A DNA stretch of 64,000 nt from Cephalopachus bancanus (taxonomy: Eukaryota > Chordata > Mammalia > Primates > Tarsiidae): positions 4,030,001 to 4,094,000 of the forward strand of contig JAPVLO010000007.1 in the NCBI GenBank assembly GCA_027257055.1, in the 5' to 3' direction. Of the stretch, positions 23,501 through 33,600 are shown one piece after another; the stretch's first letter is position 1; every line of letters starts with the position of its first letter. The notes beneath the pieces were generated by a model. It searched no databases and was not told the DNA's origin. It saw only the letters and a program-made list of their open reading frames with translations. The position numbers and the translations under genes are program-made.

Positions 23501-26248
23501 CCTCCTGGGCTCAAGGGATCCTCCCACCTCAGCCTCTCAAGTAGCTAGGACTACAGACTGCATCACCACATCTGGCTAATTTTTTATTTTATTTTGTATT
23601 TTTTGTAGATACAGGGTCTTGCTATGTTGCCCAAGCTGGTGTTGAACTCCTGGGCTCAAGCAATCCTCTCACTTTGGCTTTGCAAAGTGCTGGGATTACA
23701 GGCATGAACCACTGCGCCCGGCCTTGTATGTAGTCAATTTTTAAAAGTCCTGTGATTATTTGGAAGAATGTGCTTTCTCTATTTGGGGATCTGCTTGTCT
23801 CTTTCCAGCTCCAGGAGACTAGACAGCACAACTTAACACCACTGCTGCCCAGCCATTGAGAGTAAAGACATACGCCCAGGACCAGCCTCATCATTATGTG
23901 AAAATGGTTCAGAAAGTCTCTCAAGCACTTTCTTATGTCTGAAGGATGATTGCTTTCTTCTTTCTGACTCTCATTTAGTTAATCTAAGAGGGAAATTCTA
24001 CCTTACTGAGCACAGGCCCATGTTTCATATGTAGGCCCCAGGTGTCAGGATATAGGAAGTTATCAAGCACTTCGTCTTAAATTGCATCCTATGAGCATGT
24101 TTATATGCAGATATAGCTTCTGTGTGTGGTCACATCGGAAATGGCAGATTGCTCTGGTTGGATTGTCACTTAGCTTGTGGATGGGTGGAATGTTATGGCC
24201 ACCCCAGATGACTCAAGTGACATCAATGGCAGCAGAGTGCTTGTCTCTTCCTAGCCTCGAATTAAGAATAAATTTGCTACAACACAGTAACAAAAAGACA
24301 ACAGAAACTGAAAAGCGGGCAGAGGCCTTGAATAGAGGTTTCTCCTGAAATGCACAGACGGCCAGTAAGCCCAGGAAGGAATGTGCCAAGTGCTTGCCAT
24401 TAGGATATATGAGCCAGAGCCATGGTGAGATGCCACTTCACGCACGTCAGATGGCCTCAAAAAACACCAGAAAGCAGCAAGTGTTGGTGAGAATGCAGAC
24501 AGACCCGGAACCCTTGAGTGTTGCTGGTGGGAATGTAGAACGGTTCCACCACGTGGAAGGCAGGACGGGGTTCCTCAGAAAGCTGAACATAGAATTCAGA
24601 GTTGAAAACGGGACCAGAAGGGTGCTTTTTTGTGGATGTTCACAGCTGCGCCGCTCAGAGTAGTTGGAAGGTAGAAACAAGCGGTGCCCACCGACGGGTG
24701 AATGGGTAGATACACAGTGACTGTTCAGCCATGAAAAGGAAGGAAGCACTTGACAGGTTACAGCAGGGGTGGCCCAAGAAGCTTTGCAGAGTGAAATGTG
24801 TCCGTTCCGGAAGATAAACACTGCTTGATTCCACTGCACAAGACACCCAGAGTTGTCACTTCTTAGAGATGAAAGCATGAAGGGGGCACTGGGGGCGGGG
24901 GCAGTGAGTATTGAATGGGGATGGTTTCTGTTTGGGCTGGTGAAAAAGGAAACTGGTGGTGGCCGCACAGCCCCGCACACGTGCTTGGCATCCCTGGACC
25001 ACACACGCAAAAGTGCTTACTGGCACATTTTGTTACAGATATTTTACTATGCTAAAAAATATGTAGGCCTGGATTTAATTGTGTAGAGTGTGATGTGGCA
25101 AGAAGACAGAAATTTCCAAACATGCATAAGACCGGAGAGAACAATGACCTCCAGGCCTTGAGACTTGTCTCAGTCCCACCTCCCACCTTCATTGAGCTAC
25201 TAAGGCATCTCCAGACATCATTCACACAAATGTCTCTGAAAAGAAAGGGCTGTCTAAAGACTGGGCCCCAGCATCACTGCCATCCCGGATGCCACTGTCC
25301 TCAGCACCCACCTCCGCTCAGGGTCCCCAGGGCTCACGCCAGGTTTCATGGTCACCTTATCAGAATCAGAATCCAGATGTTGCATCTGGCTGGTAGCTTT
25401 TAAATATCTTTTAATCTATGGTAGTTCTCCTTCTGCTTTTTTTTCCTGTTGATCTACTGAAAGCTGAATAATTTGTCCCGTAGACATTCTTGCTTTCTAC
25501 ACTGGGCTTGTCTGAGTGGCTCTTGCCCTCTGTGGTGTCCTGTGGTTCCCACAGGCTTGAGGAGACTGAGGCCATCTACCTGGGCTTCCCTCCTGTCCTT
25601 GCCTCTCCTTCTGTGAGTGGAGACTGACCCAGCCATTATGATTGAGGAATTTTGAAAAACAGAGAGGTGGAGTGGCGAGTGGCAGGAGCAATGGCCCTCT
25701 GTGAGCATGCGCCCCCCCCATGTGCAAAGCCGGCTCTGTGAGGGGCACCTTCCCTGTGCTGGCCTCCAAGCACTCACTGTGCAGGGGAGTGGAGGAGGGG
25801 AAGTTACCGCAGGACACTTAAGAATGGTTTAAATGGTAAATTTTATGTTATGTATATTTTGTGTCAATAAAACTAGTATGCCTGCTTTTACAACATGGCC
25901 AGACATTTGGGGAGTTTATTGGAAAAACTAAATAATGATACACGTGCAGGGTAACTGCTGTTTGAGACAAGTGTGGGAATCCCTGTGTTTATCACTTGTA
26001 CCCCCATGAGGTGTGGTCGTTTGGAAGTACTTACTCAGCTCTCAGTTCCACCCTGTTGTGCTTGTGAGGAGAGCAGCTCTAATGTCTACGAATCCAGTGC
26101 ATTGACGATCACTTCTTGACTTTAGGAATTCGAGAGTGTGTTCTGCGGTAAAACTGGCAGAAGGCTAAAGCTGACCAGACCAGACTCCTTGGTGGCCTGT
26201 CCTGCACAGGGGAGTCTTCAGAGCAGCCCAGCAATGGAGATCAAGTGA
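11005..26248 (+). CDS. TCFL5: TCFL5, coding span (6 exons, 467 aa)
   Basis: Transcription factor-like 5 is a nuclear basic helix-loop-helix protein. It is known as testis-enriched, active in spermatocytes, and able to bind CACGTG E-boxes. Coding exons join as 11005-11549, 13059-13245, 13817-13976, 15899-16145, 18263-18404 and 26126-26248, totalling 1404 nt with no break. All introns are GT-AG. The bHLH covers about residues 366-425. Basic-region His372, Glu376 and Arg380 occupy the H5/E9/R13 positions typical of CACGTG binders. The N-terminal half is Ala/Gly/Pro-rich and low in complexity. The human protein is about 500 aa; the missing residues are mostly in exon 1. The start was chosen as the ATG before MSGPGPRE, with G at -3. 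It is convergent with COL9A3. Every exon was recognised from the human protein, so the identification is firm. Confidence 0.97.
11610..12310. repeat. Minisatellite of 41-bp units, about 17 copies, TCFL5 intron 1
   Basis: The phrase GTCTGGGTGGGCACGAG, or a variant such as GTCTGGGTGGAGATGAG, recurs about every 41 bases: at about 11626, 11667, 11706, 11748, 11789, 11828, 11866, 11909, 11976, 12014, 12056, 12096, 12138, 12177, 12218, 12258 and 12293. Two unit types (GGGCACGAG and GGAGATGAG) tend to alternate. The array begins about 60 bases after the exon 1 donor. Confidence 0.92.
12311..13058 (+). other. Rest of TCFL5 intron 1
   Basis: This is unique-looking intron sequence with no gene, RNA or repeat that I recognise. 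It ends in the pyrimidine-rich acceptor of exon 2. Confidence 0.6.
13059..13245 (+). CDS. TCFL5: TCFL5 exon 2
   Basis: The acceptor is CTTGGCAG/TTTGG and the donor CACAG/GTAGGG. The exon completes Asn182 and continues [16 protein letters not shown] to NLSQTQ (residue 244), close to the human protein. The phase is 2 in and 0 out. Confidence 0.95.
13378..13670 (-). mobile_element. Alu, old type, antisense, TCFL5 intron 2
   Basis: Dimer from TTTTTGAGTCAGGGTCTCAC to CACTGTACCTGGCC. Confidence 0.88.
13817..13976 (+). CDS. TCFL5: TCFL5 exon 3
   Basis: The acceptor is TTTCAG/AGTTC and the donor GGGAG/GTAAGC. The exon encodes residues 245-297 plus one base, from [20 protein letters not shown] to EQVWIKVG. 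The sequence is highly conserved with human. Confidence 0.95.
14205..14503 (-). mobile_element. Alu, antisense, TCFL5 intron 3
   Basis: Dimer with the CCTTGACCTGCTAGGCTTAG and TTTGATTTATTGTAGAGATG markers. Near-identical AGG(A/G)CTTTTTCTT flanks both sides. Confidence 0.88.
14530..14744 (+). mobile_element. Retroposed MaLR-LTR-terminated transcript with poly(A) and TSD
   Basis: The body resembles the middle and end of a MaLR LTR up to AATAAATTTCTGTTGTTTAT, followed by a run of A residues about 20 bases after AATAAA. CAGTAAAATGAT is present exactly at 14518-14529 and 14745-14756. Confidence 0.7.
15899..16145 (+). CDS. TCFL5: TCFL5 exon 4 (basic region)
   Basis: The acceptor is TTGCAAAG/AAGAAG and the donor AGAAG/GTAAGG. 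The exon encodes [20 protein letters not shown] and ends in the DNA-contacting basic stretch [15 protein letters not shown]. Arg380 is split across the junction. The acceptor AG could also be the next AAG three bases on, which would drop one Glu. Confidence 0.93.
16743..17021 (+). mobile_element. Alu, sense, TCFL5 intron 4
   Basis: Dimer from GGGGCTTGGTGCAGTGGCTT to an A-rich tail. Confidence 0.88.
17022..17719 (+). repeat. 63-bp direct repeat pair, TCFL5 intron 4
   Basis: Copies at 17022-17084 and 17657-17719 both run from GTTGGGAAGGGGAAGGTTAA to TTCTGTTTGTACT and differ at 4 of 63 positions. The sequence in between (about 570 bases) is unique. Confidence 0.9.
18263..18404 (+). CDS. TCFL5: TCFL5 exon 5 (helix-loop-helix)
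   Basis: The acceptor is GACTATAG/GCGC and the donor AAGAAG/GTCAGT. The exon encodes helix 1, the loop and helix 2 ([20 protein letters not shown], then [13 protein letters not shown]) up to residue 427. Failure to splice the donor would add VSPLSPG and a stop at 18428. Confidence 0.95.
18405..23400 (+). other. TCFL5 intron 5, first part
   Basis: No gene is seen. It holds possible poly(A) signals near 19464 and a palindrome at 21304-21334. Short open frames show no family resemblance. Confidence 0.6.
21304..21334. repeat. Perfect inverted repeat, 15-bp arms, 1-base centre
   Basis: CTGTGAAGGGTGTTG at 21304-21318 is followed by A and then by its exact reverse complement at 21320-21334. Confidence 0.97.
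23410..23723 (-). mobile_element. Alu, old type, antisense, TCFL5 intron 5
   Basis: Dimer from a T run to GAACCACTGCGCCCGGCC. Imperfect flanks of the form CTTGTRTGTRGTCAATTTTT fit an aged target-site duplication. Confidence 0.9.
24260..25090 (+). mobile_element. Degenerate LINE-1 3' end, TCFL5 intron 5
   Basis: The order of phrases (CCAGAAAGCAGCAAGTGTTG, GTTGCTGGTGGGAATGTAGA, GGGTGAATGGGTAGATACAC, TTGATTCCACTGCACA) follows the 3' end of old L1M elements. It has no intact frame. Confidence 0.7.
26126..26248 (+). CDS. TCFL5: TCFL5 exon 6 (C terminus and stop)
   Basis: The acceptor is GACTTTAG/GAATTC. The exon encodes [20 protein letters not shown] and ends SSPAMEIK followed by TGA at 26246-26248. 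It follows a 7.7-kb intron. Confidence 0.95.
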   Translation, partial: EFESVFCGKTGRRLKLTRPDSLVACPAQGSLQSSPAMEIK

Positions 26249-26875
26249 TGGGACTGGGCGGCATAGGCCAGGAGGGAATGGCCTCGCTTCGTGATCGTGC
26301 ATGTGTTCTGGGACCTGTACCAGCTGTGGCAGCACAGCCCCAAGGACACGACTCCAGCTGCCAGGCCCCAGTAGGGACTCGGAGCATGCCCTGTAACAGC
26401 ACTTATCTAGAGGGGGACACTTGTCCACTAAGGTCTTCTTAGACCACTCGTGAGGAAGACATCTTGATAATTAGTAAGTACTTTTTCAATTATCTGTCTG
26501 ATTCCATCATGTTTTCTTAACATGATAACTTTAAAAATTAACATCTTTGTAATTTGTCTTGAAAGTACATTGCTTTTCACTTATTTATTTATATTTTAAA
26601 TCTGTCCCTTTAGCAATTGGAATGCGTTAAATTGTTTTTGACTAGAAGTAGTTTGGAAATTTCATTTCATTGGTTCTGTCACTCCCCTGTCAGGCGTCCA
26701 GCACGTGGTGCTATATTGCAAAAGCTGGACAATTTTAAGCCTTTTTGCTAAAAATTCTCCAGAGACTTCCTTTAAAGCTACTTTTGTCCATACATGAAAT
26801 GTTGTCTCAGTAGATTGCTTAAATGCATATTGAGAGTCATTATTTATGTGCAATAAACTGTGGTGTTTGGAACTG
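26249..26875 (+). other. TCFL5: TCFL5 3' UTR
   Basis: About 630 bases run from the stop codon to the expected cleavage region after the AATAAA at 26852. The second half is AT-rich. The exact end is inferred, not seen. Confidence 0.75.
26852..26857 (+). terminator. TCFL5: TCFL5 poly(A) signal AATAAA
   Basis: AATAAA is followed within 15 bases by a GT-rich stretch (TGTGGTGTTTGG), as expected of a downstream element. Cleavage should fall at about 26868-26885. Confidence 0.85.
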
Positions 26876-26879
26876 AATT

Positions 26880-27478
26880 TTTCCAGTGAGTGGCTTTATT
26901 TATCACAACAGGTAATACCAGCAGGTGTTAGTGCAATACAGAGTCACCATCAATACTGTTCATTGGAGATGCTTGTATACAACCGTGGGTAAATCAGACC
27001 AGACCTTGGTGTTGAGGGAACACTGTACACTGAAGTCTTTATTTTTGTTACACTGCAGCCAGTCATTCACCTGGAGAGCTAATATATAATTTTATTGGGA
27101 TTATATTAGTCTTTACTCAAATGCTGTGTGAACAAGCTGCCGTGTATTTGTCATCTCATGGAATTGAACAGGACTTTCTGTATGCATGCCCATGTGCTCT
27201 CAGACGCTGAGTTTCAGACTCCTGCCTGGGGCTGTGTTGAGGTATGCTGGCAACAGGTGTGGCTACTGTGAGTGGGTGTAGGCAAGTCCTTGGACGATAG
27301 CCGGTCACGAAGCGTGCAGGCTGTGACCAGGTGTCGCCATTGAGGATGCTGAGGGCAGGCTGGGGCTCCTGGATGCCACCTGCCTGCAGCCATCCATGCC
27401 TCAGCAACAGAGCGCTGCTTGTTCTGGGCCCAGGAGCCTGCGTGTCTGCATCATCTCACTGTCTTGCGCCTGTTGTTC
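26880..27478 (-). other. COL9A3: COL9A3 3' UTR
   Basis: About 600 bases run from the stop codon at 27479 to the poly(A) signal at 26895-26900. No other feature is seen. The boundary is inferred from the signal. Confidence 0.75.
26895..26900 (-). terminator. COL9A3: COL9A3 poly(A) signal AATAAA
   Basis: TTTATT on the + strand is AATAAA on the - strand, inside GATAAATAAAGCC. Cleavage is expected 10-30 bases further on, at about 26865-26885. That falls on or next to the TCFL5 end. Confidence 0.82.
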
Positions 27479-27669
27479 TTATGAGCTTCTGGAGCCTGAT
27501 TTCTCCCCACTGCCTCCTAACACAGCTCCTTGGCAGGCGGAGGTGTCACAGATGCCTGGGGTCCCCTGGGCACCCACAGCACCTGGGAACCCAGCGTCAC
27601 CGGGAGGTCCTGGCTCGCCGGGTGCACCATCCCGGCCGTCCTTGCTGACTCCGGGCACGCCTTGTGGGC
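27479..27669 (-). CDS. COL9A3: COL9A3 exon 32 (NC1 and stop)
   Basis: 191 nt coding, residues 618-680. The end of COL1 (GVSKDG interruption) leads to [16 protein letters not shown] then EKSGSRSS and TAA. Cys658 and Cys663 are the NC1 cysteines. Confidence 0.96.
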
Positions 27670-30600
27670 CTGAGACAGAGCAGAGGCAGTTAGAAGCAGT
27701 GAGGACCAGAAAGCCATCATGCCTCACCCCCTAGCACACCAGCCCAGCCCGCCCTTTCCCTAGCTGGTTGCTTGGCCTAGAGGAGGCTGAGAGCAGGGAC
27801 AGAGCCTCTATGAGGGGTGGAGGTGGTGGGAGCAGGGAGGATTAAGGCACCATGGGAGGGTGATACCACTGATGAAGGGGTGTGGATGGGGGTGCAGGAG
27901 GGGTGAGCAGGAGGGGAGGCTAGCCTCGTGGGAGGCCACAGGGAGGCTGTGGTGAGTGATGGTGCCGACCTGCTGGGAGGGACTGGGTGTGGGCAAAGGA
28001 GGAGCCCACCACCTGCACGAGGGCACAGAGTCCTGAGCAGCAGTGCCATGGTGCAGCTTGGATGCCAGTGTCCCCCAGGAATGGCAACACGGAGATGTGT
28101 TAAAGCTACACAGGTGGAGGTCCAGCTATGGTGCCTGAGACCCTGAGCACTCAGACACTGGGTGGCTACAGCTGGGCCTTTAGAGGAGGACCCAGGGGTA
28201 TTCAGTGTAGCCTCAGGCCGGCAAGGAGAGGGTTTGGGGGCCCTGGGGCAGGGTGTAGGGCCTGGGCCCTCTCTGCCCACCTGCGGGGTGGAGGGTGCTG
28301 GAGGAGAGCCATAGCCAGTGGGTATTTGTTCTATCAAAAACCAGGATGCCCCAGATTTAAGGCTTGTGTGCGGGTGAGAAGGATCCTGCACAGAGTCTTC
28401 TAGAAGCCACAAGGTCCTAGGATGGGGGTGGGGAATTGAGGGGGTGGCCTTTACCAGGGACAGCAACACTATCTTCCTCCCTCACAAAGCACTTCTGACA
28501 TTCAGAAGTTGAAACTCAATGGGCATTTAGGTCCGTTAAGAGGAAATCCCGTTAGAATTTAACTGAGATAAATACTACATGCTTTAGTGAGACAGTGCAA
28601 CCAAATCCCCTCGGCTAAAATAAAAACAGGAGGACCTGTTTCTGGATTACACTGTCACGTTCAAAGTGGTTACCAAGATGATGCCTAGACTTGCCTCTAA
28701 GATTGCTTTGCCAAGAGAAAGAACCATTTTCTTTATAAGAAAGTGCATCGTGTGCATGACTGACTGCCCCCAGATGAAGTCACAGATGTGGGAGACATCA
28801 CGCAGCTCGTACCTGGGAGCCCCTGATCGCCGTCAGGCCCATCCAGCCCTGCGCCTGCTGTACCCTTGTCTCCTCGGTCTCCCTGGTTTCCTGTAGGGGC
28901 GTTGGACACACACACATGGTTAGAATGTCTGCACAGCCACACGGCAGCGCTGGATCCCACCTTCTAGCAAGTTGGGTGCCCTCCTTTGATAAGCTTTTCT
29001 GAAGTGGGACCGTTTAGAAAAGTAGAGCTTGACATATCTGGCAAGAAGATCTCCTGTGTGCAACCATGTGCCATGAGATGGCGGCCCCACAAGATAGGAC
29101 ACTGTGTGTTCCCTGCACCTTTTCTACGCCAGGATGCGTTTACATACAGACACCACTGTGTGACAGCTGCCCATAGTGATGTGCTGTGCAGCCCAGGGGC
29201 CACAGGCACTGCTCAGGTGGGTAGCGTGCCCCACCCAGGAGTGTGTGAGGACTCTGATGCTCACACAGCAGTGACATCCCTGCCGACCCGTTGCTCGGGA
29301 CACACCCCTGTTGCTGGCCAGTACCTCCCTGGCCCCTCATGGCCAGCTTGGCTGAGATTTTGGTTTCGTTCAAAATATCTGTGCCTATTAAGTAGTTGGG
29401 GACTTATTTGCAATCATATTTTCCATCTGACTTTTGGCCCATGAGTCACCCGAGAGTGCTTTAAATGTGTTTCTGATGGCTGTGCCAATGTCACGCCTCT
29501 GGGTTTGGGCTGCATGAGCTGCGGTTATGGTAACAGGTGTGCTAACGTTTAATCTGTTGCTGACTGCAGATTATTGGCACGGGCTTTGCATGTTCTGAAG
29601 CTATGACATGAGATGTGTCTGTCATTTTGGAGTTACACTCCTGGCCAAGGGATCCTTCCTCAGCGCAGTGATCTGTGTCTTGCCTGGTATCTGACAGCAT
29701 CGCCACCTTGCTCTGGCTGGGGTTGGCCAGTGTTTTTCCCAATCCTCCCTTCTGAATCCATGAGAAGCACAGGTATGACCACAGTACCGAGGTCATAGGG
29801 CAGCACTGCCCACTCACACATCCCACATGGCTGCTGGCAGGGTGACCTTGGCACTATGGTGGGCCTCTCCTGTGGGCTGCCTGGTGGGGCAGTGGGCCTT
29901 ACGGGCCTCTGGTGCCCAAGAAATCTGATGTGACTGGCCTGACATGCTGTGTCCTTGGGTTGGGGAGATGTACTCCTGCCCAGGGTTGCTTTTCCAGGGA
30001 GGGGACATGGAGGCACAGCAGTGACAGTGAACTGCAATGTGTACAACCATGCACATATATTCCCATTTAATCCCCACAACAACCTCTGGGTCTCCCATGC
30101 CTGCGTGCAGAGACGGGCTCCAAGAACCTCCTCCCAGGAGACGCTCCCCCACAACCCGCCTGTCTTCAGACTCAAATTAGAAGGCACAGCAGCCTGGGGG
30201 ATGTGCGGTGACCACGTGTGGCTGTGTGGCCTCTGTGGTGTTTCACTAACATCGTGCTGTTTTCTGAGAGAACCAGGGAAGGTGACAAATGTTCTTTGTG
30301 AATTTTGTTTCCAACAGTCTTGAATTCAGGTCCCCATGGGAAGATCTTGCATGGGCTCTTTCTGAAGACCGCAGCCCCACGTGGCCCAGGACTAGCCCAG
30401 ACAGCCTGAAAAGGTCGTACCTCCATGAAGGTTCCAACATGAAGTGGTTGGAGGGTCCCTGGGGGACGGATGTCGCCTGTGGGCAAGGTGGATTGGCCCT
30501 GTCTGCCTTCTGGACCTGAAACCCCAGGCCCTCTTAAGTGTCTCAAAGAGAAGCTACGTGCCCGTGCTCACGGTGCATAACGGACTTCCCTGCTGAGATT

Positions 30601-33600
30601 AAATTTCCTTCTCAGATGAAGAAAGGAATCAGAGTTAGGTTTCCCTTAGACACTTTTTCACTTCAGCTGTTCTTGAGAAGCAAGAAATCCCTAGGCTGGT
30701 CACTTGAAAGCAGCTGGGATTGTGGCTTTAAATCTTCACTTGGGTGCAAAGCTGGTTGCCTAGACGCGGGCCCTGCTGGGCACAGTTGTGGTTTTAGAAT
30801 AAACTGCATTTTCAAGACCCGTTTGTGAAAGGTTAGTGTCCAACCATTCATGCAACTGTGTGTTCCTCTGCTTCTGGCCCCGAAGCTGTCTTAACTGGTC
30901 AGCACCATCTGCCAACAAGTTTCATCTCACATCTAAATTAAGGCATCCCGAGTTCTCTGTGGTTCTTCAATGGAGAGAGCTTTGGCTTTTCAGCCCAGTC
31001 TGTGTCTCCTCCTGTTCCGTGAAGGCGTGGCTCTAGTGCAGATGCAGCTGCTAATTCACCCTCATACTTTAACCCAGCTCACCCACAGGCTTGGGGAGAT
31101 GTTCACATTTTAAAACAAAGTTCTAGTTCTCAAAATTAACGAGGAGTTACCCGTGCTAGGCCCGACGGTGTTCCGGAGTTACCCGAGGATGCCTGACCCA
31201 CCCTCAAAGCAGTGTCCCATCATTACTCAATCTTTTATGGCATTTTTATAGCAGAGCGATGGTGGCCTGGGGTCCACTGCTCACCTCTGGGTCCTGGGTC
31301 TCCCAGCTCCCCTGTGGGACCACGGTATCCAGGGGGTCCTCGTGCACCAGGGTGGCCGATGGAGCCTGGGGGGCCAGGGGGCCCAGGGGGACCAGCCGGG
31401 CCGGGCCGGCCAATGGAACCTGGCGCCAGAGGCTTCCTCAGGTGTGCGGCCAGCTGGGCAATTTGCTCTTTTGGAAACAAGGGTGCAAGCATTTATTCAG
31501 AGTGTGCCGGATGCACGTCTACCAACACAGTGCTGCCTTCCTCCTGATTGGCTGAGAGAGTTTTGACTGCTTGGGTGTGTAGCCAATGCAGGGGCTGGAG
31601 GGGGGTCCCTATCCTCTTGGGACTGGGAAGGGTCCCTGTTCTCTTGGGGCTGGGGAGAGAGCCCCATCCTCTTGGGGTTTGAGGTGGAGTCCTGTTTTCT
31701 TGGGGCTGGAGAGGGGTGTCCATCTTCTTGGGGCTTGAGAGGGATCCCCTGTCTTCTTGGGGCTGGGGAGGGAGTCCCATCCTCTTGGGGCTGGAGGGGG
31801 AGTCTACATCCTTTTGGGGCTGGGGAGGGAACCCCGTCCTCTTGGAGCCTCAGACCCTGAGTTAGAGGGTGAAGTGTGTGTCTGGGAGGTTGGTAGCTGC
31901 CCTGGGCAGAGGGCCCTGCCTCTGTCCCTTGTACCCATGGGACTTTGGGCTCTGTTGTGGGCTGGGCACTGTATGACTCCTGGGATGGGGAGACCCTGAG
32001 GTTGACAGGCAGGGCTGGGCCCGTGGCTCATTCTGACTGGACAGTGGCGGGGGTGCAGAGGCTCTGTGTGTCGGCCTTGCTGAGACCCAGGAGGCAGCCC
32101 ACCCCACAAACACACCCACCCCCGGGGGACTTACCGCTGATAAGCCCCCCACACAGCTCCCGGATACGCTGTTCACTGGCCTCCTTCCCCTGAAATGGAG
32201 CCGGGAGCTTTCAGTGTGGGGGCAGCACCTTCTAGGGCCTTCCCCCTCTTACAGCCTAAGGAGCCCAGATTGCTTAGAAAGGTGACAAGCCCAAGAGCCA
32301 CATGTTGATAAGGAGAAGCCACGTACCGGGACTCCTGGCTTCCCTGTGATGCCAGAGATGCCCTGGATGCCCTGGGAGCCCAGGGGCCCTGGGGGGCCCG
32401 GAACACCCTGGACGCCGCTGGTGCCGTTGGGCCCCTGGATGCCTTTGGGGCCCAGTTCCCCTCGACTGCCAGACTGTGGAGATAACAGCACAGAAGTGGA
32501 GGTACCTGCCCGGCACAGATCCCTGTTGGCCTGGCACAGCCACATCATGTTTCCTACACTCAGCGCTGGGCTGCCCAGCGGGCAGGAGGCCAGCAGGCTC
32601 CTTTGGGTCTTATTGTGGGAACATCCCAGACACTCACCTCTCCTTTTGGTCCCACGGGGCCCTTGGGACCCTGTGAAGAGAAAAGCTGCGTTCAGCACTC
32701 TGCACTTGTTAGTGGGCCGGAGGGGCTACTGGGGACTGTGGGCATGTTGTCAGTTGAGGACACAGAAGATCTGGTCACCCACACCTGCTAGTGACCACAC
32801 TGCAACCCTGGCCATGGCATTCTTTTTAGTCTTCTGTGCACACTTCATATTGCTGAGGTTGTTCAACCATTGATGCTTTTTAAAACTTACTTTCCCTAAA
32901 GAGTGATTATTGTCTCTTATACACATTCACATCCTTTTGTTGTTGTTACTGCTGCAAATAATGCTGAACTGAGCATCTCTGTCCTGAAACTCGGGGCCTC
33001 CATCCCTGGTCCTCAGGAAAGACTGTGAGCCGTGTCATAGGCAGTCTTCTGTAGCCTGAATACCCCCCTCCCCATGCATATTCAAATATGATCACCACTG
33101 GGATGCTGTTAAGAGGTGGGACCTTGATGAGGTGGCTGGATGAGACTCTTCCTCACCAGGAATCACGCTGTGGCCTCAGGGGTGGGTCCTGATAAAAGGA
33201 CAAGCTCCACCCCTTTTCTTTTGCATGCTCTTGGCCCTTTCCTGGGAGGTCCTTGCCAAATGCATTCTCAGCCTTGGACTTCTCAGTCTCCGGAACTACA
33301 AGCAAAATACATCTCTTTTCTTGTAAATTACCCAGCCTGTGGTGTCTCTTAAAGCCCAGAGAATGGACGGTTATATCACCAGAGAGCAGGTGAAGTACCT
33401 GGCCCTGCACATGACACCTTGGTCAGGCCAATTTCCTGATGGGCCAGGGCCACGTCAGGAAGCGTGGAGGGGTGGGTGTCATCTTACACAGCCAGTCCGC
33501 TAGGTAGTGGAGAACAAAGCACTGAGCTTCCCAGCTGAGGAGACTCCATCCCCTTGGGCATCACCCCCACCCCACCAGTGATGTGGCTTTTCTGGGCTGT

